Both the position numbers and the translations under genes were made by a program. DNA of 18,710 bases from JBBDKV01 sp040879165 (GTDB taxonomy: Bacteria > Patescibacteriota > Microgenomatia > UBA1400 > PJMF01), in contig JBBDKV010000021.1 in the NCBI GenBank assembly GCA_040879165.1, positions 1-18,710 on the forward strand, in the 5' to 3' direction. Positions 7,767-14,184 of the stretch are shown here, in pieces. Each line of letters begins with the position of its first letter. Positions within the stretch are counted from its first letter, which is position 1. Under the pieces are notes generated by a model, which saw nothing but the letters and a program-made list of their open reading frames with translations, was not told where the DNA came from and searched no databases.

Positions 7767-8903
7767 ATGTTTTCCTTGAAAGTACTCCGATTTCAGCCGC
7801 GCACGCCTCAGTGGTTGAAGGATTTTTCCGAATTTGGTCGTTTTTTGTCTGGTTATATCCGCCGGCGCGGATACCATTGGTTTGGTCGTTTTGAAAATCT
7901 CAAGGACAGTTTGGTGGATATTTTGTATCGTAAGCGTGGTCGGTATGTCAGGCCGTTTTTGCATTTGGGTACAATTGGATTGATCTTTTTGGTGATTTTG
8001 GTGGGACCGGTAATTTTCTCTCTTGAAGAGGATGAACAAACTGCTGAGCAAAGCGGGGGAGTATTGGCCTCGGCTGCGTATGGCTCGAGTTTCTATACTC
8101 AGCAAGCCGAGGCAGTGCGTCAGTTTCGCGGCGGTGAGATTATCACTCATTCTGTGACGGATGGCGAAACCTTATCTGACATTGCAGAGCGGTACGGTCT
8201 TGAGGTGACAACGATCCTCTGGGAAAATGATATTACTGAATCAACAACACTGCGCCCGGGCATGGAGCTGGGTATTTTGCCAGTGGACGGAGTGCGACAT
8301 CAAGTAGCGCGGGGAGAGACAATCTATACAGTAGCACGTCGCTATGGACTAGATGAATCTCAAGCTCAGCTGATTGTTGACTATCCGTTTAATGAATTTC
8401 TCAATGACGAAACATTTGAATTAGCAGCTGGGCAGTACTTGATGGTGCCGGACGGACAACCACCGCAGCAGCGAGCAGTGGCTCAGCAGCCAGTGCGTCG
8501 GGCAGCTATTTTAACTCCTGATGCGGGTTCGGTGACGGCGACTGGATCATTTGTCTGGCCGGCGGCGGGGCAAATTTCTCAGGGCTATCGGTTCTACCAT
8601 CGAGCGATTGATATTTCTAATCTTGCTGGTGGTCCAATCCTGGCTGCGGACGGCGGAGTGGTGATTGGTTCTGGTTGGCTGGATAGTTCTGGGTATGGCA
8701 ATCGAGTCTTGATCGATCATGGCAACGGCTACATAACGCTCTATGCACACTTGAGTACAGTGCAGGTTGTAGATGGCCAGCGAGTTAATCGTGGCGACGT
8801 GGTTGGTCAGATGGGAACCACTGGGCGTTCCACAGGAGTTCATTTACATTTTGAAATCCGCCAAGGTGGAGTGCTGCATAATCCGCTAGACTTTTTGAAT
8901 TAA
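7767..8903 (+). CDS. Membrane-anchored LysM / M23 metalloendopeptidase
   Basis: A peptidoglycan-cleaving zinc endopeptidase of the lysostaphin/LytM type, probably facing the cell wall. An in-frame ATG at 7758 exists, but it overlaps the -10 box, so I chose 7767 (378 aa). Numbering from 7758: residues 1-66 are basic and cytoplasmic, 69-88 a transmembrane helix, 128-175 a LysM domain (VTDGETLSDIAERYGL), 180-231 a second LysM (VARGETIYTVARRYGL), and 232-262 a Gln/Pro/Ala linker. The M23 domain is 264-381, with H281 and D285 (HRAID), H331 (LYAHL) and H362/H364 (HLHFE). All zinc ligands and catalytic residues of the family are there, so it is likely active. It may work in cell-wall remodelling or division. 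It ends 38 bp before the convergent vapC stop. Confidence 0.95.
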   Translation: MFSLKVLRFQPRTPQWLKDFSEFGRFLSGYIRRRGYHWFGRFENLKDSLVDILYRKRGRYVRPFLHLGTIGLIFLVILVGPVIFSLEEDEQTAEQSGGVLASAAYGSSFYTQQAEAVRQFRGGEIITHSVTDGETLSDIAERYGLEVTTILWENDITESTTLRPGMELGILPVDGVRHQVARGETIYTVARRYGLDESQAQLIVDYPFNEFLNDETFELAAGQYLMVPDGQPPQQRAVAQQPVRRAAILTPDAGSVTATGSFVWPAAGQISQGYRFYHRAIDISNLAGGPILAADGGVVIGSGWLDSSGYGNRVLIDHGNGYITLYAHLSTVQVVDGQRVNRGDVVGQMGTTGRSTGVHLHFEIRQGGVLHNPLDFLN

Positions 8904-8930
8904 AACACTAGATATTTTTTGATTTGGTAC

Positions 8931-8952
8931 GTGTGGCGTTACTAAGCCGCAC
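8931..8952 (+). terminator. Candidate terminator of the M23 gene
   Basis: GTGTGGC (8931-8937) and GCCGCAC (8946-8952) pair over seven positions with one G-U wobble and an eight-base loop, followed by CTAGTTTTAC. The hairpin overlaps the 3' end of the convergent vapC gene. The U-run is short. Confidence 0.4.
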
Positions 8953-9340
8953 CTAGTTTTACATCAAGCGTCATGAGAGGAGCACGCAGGTGTCTGGCTA
9001 GGTAGAGGTAGCTTGCATCGTATGCTGTCAGTTTGTTTTGCATAGCTAGTGAGAGTACTGTAGAAAAGTTGCAGTCTGTATAGTGAATGTCCAATTGGAG
9101 AAATTGTTCCAGGATGGCTGTGGCTATTGTAGGTGTTAGACGCGATTGAGTAACTAATGTCCTGAAGACATTCGAAACTTCGTACTTGAGTAACATTGGC
9201 GCCACGAACTGGATTTTTCCAGATTCAAATTGGTCAAACGAGTCAAAGACTTTTTTATTTTTTTGTTCACCTGGAAGTAGTCTTGCCAGTACAAACGAGG
9301 CGTCAACCACTGCTACATTTGGCTGTTTACCTTTGGGCAC
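8942..9340 (-). CDS. vapC: VapC-type PIN-domain toxin ribonuclease
   Basis: A 132-residue PIN-domain protein; members of this family are Mg-dependent endoribonucleases that cleave tRNA or rRNA when free of antitoxin. The acidic active-site set is complete: D13 (VVDASFVLARLL), E54 (KYEVSNVFR), D108 (AYDASYLYLA) and D126 (LMTLDVKL). The start codon is GTG and shares one base with the antitoxin's TAG stop (TAGTG), so the two genes are translationally coupled. The length is usual for VapC. Confidence 0.92.
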   Translation of the reverse strand: MPKGKQPNVAVVDASFVLARLLPGEQKNKKVFDSFDQFESGKIQFVAPMLLKYEVSNVFRTLVTQSRLTPTIATAILEQFLQLDIHYTDCNFSTVLSLAMQNKLTAYDASYLYLARHLRAPLMTLDVKLGAA

Positions 9341-9582
9341 TATTTTTGTCCCTCTGTAACTAATGAGCGATAATCAAGTTGCTTGGTATTCACTTTTTTA
9401 GCTAATGCGTCGATTTTAGAAAGCACCTGCTTGTTTTTATTGCTGGTGAGTTGGTGACGATAGGTAAACTTGATGGCATTGCGAATAATCTGACCAAGAG
9501 ATACTTGCTCTTTTTTGGCCAATTGCGATAAACCAAGGTAATCGGCGTTAGTAAGCAGAAGGTTTGTTCGTCTGGTAAGCAT
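9340..9582 (-). CDS. vapB: Ribbon-helix-helix-type antitoxin of the VapC pair
   Basis: An 80-residue basic protein. Residues 3-40 fit a ribbon-helix-helix DNA-binding fold: a short strand (RRTNLLLT), helix (ADYLGLSQLAKKE), turn, helix (SLGQIIRNAIKFTY). The Lys/Gln-rich C-terminal half would bind and neutralise the toxin. It is the first gene of the operon. The ATG lies six bases after a TACTAT hexamer with no Shine-Dalgarno, so a leaderless mRNA is likely. A 14-bp perfect palindrome in its promoter is a probable autoregulatory operator. The fold is assigned by pattern only; the antitoxin role rests mostly on the coupling to vapC. Confidence 0.82.
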   Translation of the reverse strand: MLTRRTNLLLTNADYLGLSQLAKKEQVSLGQIIRNAIKFTYRHQLTSNKNKQVLSKIDALAKKVNTKQLDYRSLVTEGQK

Positions 9583-9588
9583 GTGTAT

Positions 9589-9616
9589 ATAGTAACATGT
9601 TACTTATTAACTTCAA
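9589..9616 (-). promoter_or_regulatory. Promoter of the RHH antitoxin / vapC operon
   Basis: On the minus strand TTGAAG (9616-9611), a 16-bp spacer, TACTAT (9594-9589), then six bases to the ATG at 9582. The geometry predicts transcription starting on the A of the ATG. Confidence 0.65.
9591..9604. promoter_or_regulatory. Palindromic operator AGTAACATGTTACT
   Basis: A perfect 14-bp inverted repeat with no central spacer. It covers most of the -10 hexamer and part of the spacer of the antitoxin promoter and lies about 17 bp upstream of the possible obg -35. Position and symmetry suit a dimeric RHH antitoxin autorepressor. Confidence 0.65.
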
Positions 9617-9620
9617 CCAC

Positions 9621-9650
9621 TTAATTTTTACCGCTAAAGCCTGGTACAAT
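9621..9650 (+). promoter_or_regulatory. Candidate obg promoter
   Basis: TGG-TACAAT (-10 at 9645-9650) with a weak TTAATT (9621-9626) 18 bp upstream. The ATG at 9657 follows after six bases, which predicts a leaderless transcript. Confidence 0.5.
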
Positions 9651-9656
9651 ACTGAC

Positions 9657-10892
9657 ATGATGACAGATTTGGTTGGTTTATATTTAGCGGGTGGTGCTGG
9701 CGGCAACGGCAGAGTGTCGTTCCGCCGTGAGTACCGCGTGGCCAAGGGTGGACCTGATGGCGGAGATGGTGGTAATGGTGGCTCGATTATTATTAGAGCT
9801 GTTGATTCCCTGACAACTCTCAAGCATTTTGCTGGTAAGAAGAAATTTGAGGCAGAGCACGGTCGAGACGGTGGTAAGAAAAACATGACCGGTGCTAAGG
9901 GAGAGGATCTTGTCCTTGAGGTGCCAGTGGGCACAATCATTTGGCAGGTGACGGAAAATGAGTCGGGTCATATTCGGCGGCTGCGGGGAGCGGGGTTGAG
10001 TCAGCGCACCCAGGCAAAGCAGGTCCGGCTCACCAAGTACTGGGTTGAAAAAGAAGGGCAGCCGCTGCAGGAGCAACAGGTATCTCGACCAGATGACGAG
10101 CTGCTAGATCCTGAGAAAGTTGATGAAGTACGTGTCCAAAATCGCTTCGAACCTCAAGAGCAGGGCATGAGCGCCATTTGGGAAGCTCAGAAAGTGGGCG
10201 ACCAAGTTACCCTCTGTCAGGGTGGTTTTGGCGGCAAAGGCAATGATTTTTTCAAAAGTTCAACTCAAACAACTCCTATGTTTGCTGAGTTTGGTTCCAA
10301 TGGGGAAGCGCGGTTTGTCTTTTTTGAGCTGAAGCTATTGGCAGATATTGGCTTTGTTGGACTGCCAAATGCGGGAAAAAGCACGCTCTTGTCCAGACTA
10401 ACCAGTGCGAGGCCAAAAGTGGCAGATTATCCGTTTACAACGCGTGAGCCACACATCGGCATCTGGCGAGATGAACAGACTAAGCAAGAATTGGTGCTGG
10501 CGGATATTCCTGGGTTGATCGAGGGTGCAAGTGAAGGCAAAGGACTGGGCTATCAGTTCTTGCGCCATATTGAGCACTCAAAAGCGCTGCTATTTGTGCT
10601 GAGTGTTTCAGAAAGCGATCTCTATGCTGAGCTGCCTGCCGAGCAGATCGCTGAGCATGTCTGGCAGCAATTTCAACAATTGAGTCATGAGTTAAACGAA
10701 TACGATACAACGCTGCTTGATCGCAAGGATACCTATCTAGTGTTAAATAAAACAGACCTCTACTCAGCCGAGCAAGTAGCGGCCATTAAGAAGCGCTTTG
10801 TGGATCATCAGTCACAACTTTTGACCATCAGTGCAGCAACTGGAGAGGGAATTGATGAGTTGCAGTTGGTTTTGAGAAAGCTAGCGAGCTAG
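9657..10892 (+). CDS. obg: GTPase Obg/CgtA with an enlarged N-terminal domain
   Basis: An essential ribosome-assembly GTPase that acts on the large subunit. I place the start at ATG 9657 (411 aa), because Obg proteins start just before the LYLAGGAGGNG glycine-rich segment and the promoter sits directly upstream. An upstream in-frame ATG at 9597 would lie inside the operator palindrome. Residues 1-about 218 are the Obg domain with its Gly-rich loops (RVSFRREYRVAKGGPDGGDG, later GGFGGKGN). Between VPVGT (89-93) and GGFGGKGN (189-196) there are roughly 65-70 more residues than I expect for the family. The G domain is complete: G1 GLPNAGKS (235-242), G2 PFTTREP, G3 DIPGLIEGA (283-291), G4 NKTD (364-367), G5 SAATG (392-396). 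The protein ends right after the G domain, so the variable C-terminal OCT domain is absent. Confidence 0.96.
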   Translation: MMTDLVGLYLAGGAGGNGRVSFRREYRVAKGGPDGGDGGNGGSIIIRAVDSLTTLKHFAGKKKFEAEHGRDGGKKNMTGAKGEDLVLEVPVGTIIWQVTENESGHIRRLRGAGLSQRTQAKQVRLTKYWVEKEGQPLQEQQVSRPDDELLDPEKVDEVRVQNRFEPQEQGMSAIWEAQKVGDQVTLCQGGFGGKGNDFFKSSTQTTPMFAEFGSNGEARFVFFELKLLADIGFVGLPNAGKSTLLSRLTSARPKVADYPFTTREPHIGIWRDEQTKQELVLADIPGLIEGASEGKGLGYQFLRHIEHSKALLFVLSVSESDLYAELPAEQIAEHVWQQFQQLSHELNEYDTTLLDRKDTYLVLNKTDLYSAEQVAAIKKRFVDHQSQLLTISAATGEGIDELQLVLRKLAS

Positions 10893-10906
10893 TAAAACTG
10901 CTGGGC

Positions 10907-10936
10907 TGGTATTTATTTCTGAGTTGGTATTTATTT
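10907..10936. repeat. Short direct repeat between obg and the PIN gene
   Basis: TGGTATTTATTT occurs at 10907-10918 and again at 10925-10936, 18 bp apart. The second copy overlaps the stop codon of the convergent PIN gene. I saw no hairpin terminator in this 38-bp gap. Confidence 0.7.
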
Positions 10937-11368
10937 TTCTTGATCGGCAAGAATATGTTGAAGAAATTCTCCTGGAGTAAGGATGATGAGCTGAGGGAAG
11001 TGGCGCTTAATATCAGGATGCAGAATGTGTTTTTTGTCTAAGCTGACGAGATACTGAGCATTGGTTAGTAGAGCACCTGCCAGGACATGTGCATCTCTGG
11101 CATCAAGCATTTGATTAAGGACGGGCCGTATATCTTGTTGAGAGAGCGCTCTTCTGACAAGAAAAGAATGCTCAGCAATGTATTGTTTTATTTCTGTTTT
11201 TGATACACCAATTTTATCAGCTTTTACTAAAACTTCGTCAATAATTGTTTCTGTGATAATTCCTCGGATAGTTTTACTTCGAACTAAGCTGGTCAGTGCA
11301 GCTGAACCTCCACTAGCAGAAAGCATGCTCGAGATTATCACTGAAGAGTCGAAGTAGACAGACTTCAT
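10931..11368 (-). CDS. PIN-domain toxin, second TA module
   Basis: A 145-residue PIN-family nuclease with the family's acidic residues: D7 (VYFDSSVIIS), E40/E45 (TETIIDEVL), D89/D92 (LDARDAHVLAGA) and D111 (LVSLDKKHIL). The DARDAHVL and SLDKKHL pattern fits the branch of PIN proteins annotated as 'putative toxin component', distinct from the VapC at 8942. Its ATG overlaps the antitoxin stop by four bases (ATGA), a mark of coupled toxin-antitoxin genes. It is probably an endoribonuclease; the target is unknown. It converges on obg. Confidence 0.88.
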   Translation of the reverse strand: MKSVYFDSSVIISSMLSASGGSAALTSLVRSKTIRGIITETIIDEVLVKADKIGVSKTEIKQYIAEHSFLVRRALSQQDIRPVLNQMLDARDAHVLAGALLTNAQYLVSLDKKHILHPDIKRHFPQLIILTPGEFLQHILADQEK

Positions 11369-11658
11369 GTTCGAGTTTTGGCTAGAGATGTAATTTTTTT
11401 GGCAAGTTCAGTTGGAATAGTATCCTCAGCAAGAAATGAGTCAATTTCTTTGTCAGAGAATACTCGATAAGGGACTGGGTTTGTGGCGGCAGTCGTTTCG
11501 ATGATGACTTTATTGCCTTTTTTAGTTGCTCTCACGACGTCCCCTGCTTGCAGATTGAGTTCATCTCGCCAGGCTTTGGGAATGGTTACCATGCCTTTGC
11601 CTAGAATTTTTAACCATTCGTTTAAAGAATTATTTTGTAGTTGAGGATCGTTTTGCAT
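11365..11658 (-). CDS. AbrB/SpoVT-type antitoxin of the second PIN module
   Basis: A 97-residue protein with a swapped-hairpin AbrB domain at about 13-55 (LKILGKGMVTIPKAWRDEL, then AGDVVRATKKGNKVIIE), the DNA-binding fold of MazE and VapB antitoxins. The C-terminal part (FSDKEIDSFLAEDTIPTEL) is acidic then helical and would clamp the toxin. It is followed by the PIN gene with a 4-bp overlap. No Shine-Dalgarno precedes the ATG. A hexamer CATATT ends seven bases upstream, but I could not find a matching -35. An inverted repeat upstream may be its operator. Confidence 0.9.
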   Translation of the reverse strand: MQNDPQLQNNSLNEWLKILGKGMVTIPKAWRDELNLQAGDVVRATKKGNKVIIETTAATNPVPYRVFSDKEIDSFLAEDTIPTELAKKITSLAKTRT

Positions 11659-11662
11659 ATTT

Positions 11663-11720
11663 TTGAATATGTTAGAAATACCACTTTTTTATATTTTAAA
11701 CTAACAAATGTAAAATTCAA
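11663..11720. promoter_or_regulatory. Nested inverted repeats upstream of the AbrB-type antitoxin
   Basis: ATATGTTAG (11667-11675) and CTAACAAAT (11701-11709) are inverted with one mismatch. Outside them TTGAAT (11663-11668) mirrors ATTCAA (11715-11720). The spacer is AT-rich. The location directly before the antitoxin start suits an autorepressor site, but AT-rich sequence can give such dyads by chance. Confidence 0.4.
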
Positions 11721-11759
11721 GCAGTGACGCTAGAAACCTTCAGTCAAACCACAAACCAC

Positions 11760-11784
11760 AAAAAACCCCTCATTGCTGAGGGGC
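11760..11784 (-). terminator. Rho-independent terminator of the O-antigen-ligase-like gene
   Basis: On the minus strand: CCCCTCA, loop GCAA (a GNRA tetraloop), TGAGGGG, then six T. The stem has seven perfect, GC-rich pairs. It begins 27 bp after the stop codon at 11812. A T-run on the other strand means it could also work bidirectionally. Confidence 0.9.
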
Positions 11785-11811
11785 TTTTTAATTTTGTTTC
11801 TGTGAGGTCAG

Positions 11812-13953
11812 CTATTCTGCCTCATTGTCGTCGGGTTGTGTAGTTGGCTCGCCTTCATTTGTGTTCGAATCATCCTCTTGAGCTGCGGGCTCATCTTCTT
11901 GCGTTGTGCCAGTTGGTATCTGAACATCATCACCTTCCTGTGGAGAAACTGATTGTGATGGATCCTGGAGATTTTGATCCAAGATAGGATTACTTTCAGG
12001 CGTCACACTATCTTGTGGAATTGGCTCTCCACTGTCAGCTGCTTCGAGTTGCTCTGGTGGAATCTGTGCTTCTAGTTCTTCAAGCTCTTGCTGTATTTGA
12101 GCGTATTCTTCACTAGCTGGGTCGAGTAACTCTAGCACCACTAGGTAAGCCTGTCGAGCTTCCAAATATGCCTCAAGCTGAATGAGGGCAAATGCCATGT
12201 TGTAGTACGCGTTAGCCATATCGGGCTTAAGATTGGCTGCCTGCTCAAAGAGTGAGTAGGCTTGTTGATAATTTTCTGCATTAAGAAAGATGCCACCCAG
12301 CGCGATTCTGAGTGAAGGATCAGTGGGATTAGTATTGATTGCTTCAACATATGCCTGCACAGTCCACTGATCTGCTTCTTCGACTGCGCCGATCATATTT
12401 TGGTAGATCTGAGCCAATACTATCCAATTTTGAGAGTCAAGTGGATCGAGTACGGTAGCTGCCCGAGCTTCACGAATGGCTTGTTGGAGTAGAGCTGCAA
12501 CGGTTTCTTGTTCCTGCTGTGTTAGTTCAGCGCGGTCCGACAACGCAATTGCGATCAAGATATTGGTAGAGGCATAATCCCGACGAAAAACATCCAGATA
12601 TGGGTTGAGGGTGATAGCGCGTTGCTGCTGCGTGTAGACTGTTTCGGCGTCTTCGCGTTCCATCGCTTTGGCTGCTTCAAGTGAGGCAGCGCTTGCCATA
12701 AAAGTACGTCCGCCAAGGTAGCCAACAAATAATAAGCCGATCAGCAAGACTCCTGCAGAAATTGAGACCGGCAGCGAGACGTTTTTAGCATCAGGTTGTT
12801 CGTCAAAATTATTGTTCTTGCGCGAAATCTGCATTGCGAGTGCTTGTAACATCAGGATAGAGCAGCGATGTCGCTCTCCAACTAAAATTCCCATGATACA
12901 TAACGCTTGTACAAATAACAAAATAACATTGACTGGCAAGAGTAACTGAATGATAAAGGTTGCAGCTAACATGTAGCTAAGCGCTTTGGTTTCAGGAGTG
13001 CTGGTGTATTTCATCATTCTAAAGGCAGCCCAAGCCAGAACAGCCCAAGTAATCAATCCAAGAAAGCCCATTGTGGTTAAGACAGTTAATGGAAAACTGG
13101 CACCTTGAGCGAATGGAACTGCCCAAACTTCGGTTGTGTTTACCCAAGCAGGTTTGAACCTGGAATACACATTGACATAGGCTTCAGGTCCGACCCCGAT
13201 CAGTGCTTCCCGAGGAGTACGAATGGTATCAAGCGCTACTGACCAACTAGCTGTCCAGTTAGGTAGCGTTATTTCCGCTGGTCTGCCTGGAAGAATTGCC
13301 CAGACGTGTAATATTAGACCAATAATGAGGATTGGCGCGGTAATAGCAGTGATTTTAGAAATATATTTCGTTCGCACCGCGTAGGCTATCAGTCCTAATA
13401 GCGTTAAACCAATCAACTGTAGAGCAAAAAATGGTGATCCGGCGGCATTAAAAGCAACTGAGGTGTCAATTTCCACCCCAAGAATCATTTGTATAAGGTG
13501 AGCGGGACCAAAGCCGAGTAACTGAGCGATTGTCAAAATGGTGAGCGTGCTCCCAGCAATAGCCAGTGAAGGGAGAATTAGTTTAGTCGAATTTTGCTCA
13601 AGAACAGTGCCTCCAAATAAGATAAAGAAAATGCTCATTATATAGATGCCACCCAATCCGAGTAGTGATTCAACTGGGTAGACATTGGCAAAGAAAGACG
13701 AAGCCAAGGCAGCTGCTCCGAATAGAACTAGTGGCCAAGTGAATGGAGAAAGGACGAACTCGATTGCGCCGCGTTTATAACTTTGAATGGCAAAAATCGT
13801 GCCCAGCACTAGCGTGCCCAGAAGAAACATGTAGTATTTTGACTCAAAAACGAAGTTGGCGGTGACCGGAACGATTAGCAAGGGTACTAAGACCGCAGTG
13901 CTTACAAGCACTATTGATGACAGTTTGGCTAAGAACTCTTGTGTTTTGGACAT
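11812..13953 (-). CDS. O-antigen-ligase-like polytopic membrane protein with TPR domain and acidic tail
   Basis: The product is 713 aa from ATG 13953. An in-frame ATG at 13962 overlaps the -10 box, so I reject it. Numbering from 13962: about nine to eleven membrane helices lie between 14 and 363, and one more at 398-418. The loop at 225-290 carries the SW..ALDTIRTP...IGVGPEAYVNVYSRF pattern of the Wzy/WaaL (O-antigen polymerase/ligase) family. The His-Asn that usually follows in that family is not visible; the equivalent stretch reads VPFAQGAS. Residues about 425-625 form TPR-like helical repeats (AINTNPTDPSLRIALGGIFL, then ANLKPDMANAYYNMAFALIQ). From about 626 to the end the sequence is Glu/Gln/Asp/Pro-rich and probably disordered. 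It likely takes part in surface glycan assembly or glycosylation, possibly of the neighbouring giant surface proteins. Activity is uncertain. Confidence 0.8.
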   Translation of the reverse strand: MSKTQEFLAKLSSIVLVSTAVLVPLLIVPVTANFVFESKYYMFLLGTLVLGTIFAIQSYKRGAIEFVLSPFTWPLVLFGAAALASSFFANVYPVESLLGLGGIYIMSIFFILFGGTVLEQNSTKLILPSLAIAGSTLTILTIAQLLGFGPAHLIQMILGVEIDTSVAFNAAGSPFFALQLIGLTLLGLIAYAVRTKYISKITAITAPILIIGLILHVWAILPGRPAEITLPNWTASWSVALDTIRTPREALIGVGPEAYVNVYSRFKPAWVNTTEVWAVPFAQGASFPLTVLTTMGFLGLITWAVLAWAAFRMMKYTSTPETKALSYMLAATFIIQLLLPVNVILLFVQALCIMGILVGERHRCSILMLQALAMQISRKNNNFDEQPDAKNVSLPVSISAGVLLIGLLFVGYLGGRTFMASAASLEAAKAMEREDAETVYTQQQRAITLNPYLDVFRRDYASTNILIAIALSDRAELTQQEQETVAALLQQAIREARAATVLDPLDSQNWIVLAQIYQNMIGAVEEADQWTVQAYVEAINTNPTDPSLRIALGGIFLNAENYQQAYSLFEQAANLKPDMANAYYNMAFALIQLEAYLEARQAYLVVLELLDPASEEYAQIQQELEELEAQIPPEQLEAADSGEPIPQDSVTPESNPILDQNLQDPSQSVSPQEGDDVQIPTGTTQEDEPAAQEDDSNTNEGEPTTQPDDNEAE

Positions 13954-13960
13954 AACCCTC

Positions 13961-13989
13961 ATTTAAGCAAGGCTACAGGGGTTTGTAAA
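13961..13989 (-). promoter_or_regulatory. Promoter of the O-antigen-ligase-like gene
   Basis: Minus strand TTTACA (13989-13984), 17-bp spacer, TGC-TTAAAT (-10 at 13966-13961), then seven bases to ATG 13953. Good spacing and an extended -10. It predicts a leaderless message and decides the start codon. Confidence 0.7.
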
Positions 13990-14069
13990 GTGGCAAGATT
14001 AGTGCGTTTGTTTGTGTTTATTAAGGGTAATTATTATTAGACTATCTTGCTATGCATATTAGTTCAGTA

Positions 14070-14098
14070 TTGTATTTATATAAGCCTATAGTTATAAT
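14070..14098 (+). promoter_or_regulatory. Near-consensus promoter upstream of the zincin gene
   Basis: TTGTAT (14070-14075), exactly 17 bp, TATAAT (14093-14098). This is the best sigma-70-type match in the window. It would give a leader of about 80 nt. A second, weaker set (TTGGAG 14147-14152, 18 bp, AATAAT 14171-14176) sits eight bases before the ATG and would give a nearly leaderless message. Confidence 0.65.
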
Positions 14099-14112
14099 AT
14101 CAACACAGAGTG

Positions 14113-14136
14113 TTTCGTAGCAAATTTCGTAGAAAA
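14113..14136. repeat. 12-bp tandem repeat in the zincin leader
   Basis: TTTCGTAGCAAA (14113-14124) is followed directly by TTTCGTAGAAAA (14125-14136), 11 of 12 identical. It lies just after the expected start of transcription from the TATAAT promoter and could be a regulator site. Confidence 0.6.
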
Positions 14137-14184
14137 TGCTGAATTGTTGGAGTGAGGCACTATTGCGAAGAATAATCACAGTAT

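Noticed and set aside
7680..8150. Minus-strand ORF of 156 codons opposite the M23 gene
   Set aside because: It lies antisense to the well-supported start, transmembrane and LysM region of the M23 gene and shows no domain.
9548..10076. Two minus-strand ORFs of 130 codons opposite obg
   Set aside because: They are mirror frames of the glycine-rich Obg coding sequence, and their Pro/Ser-rich text reflects that.
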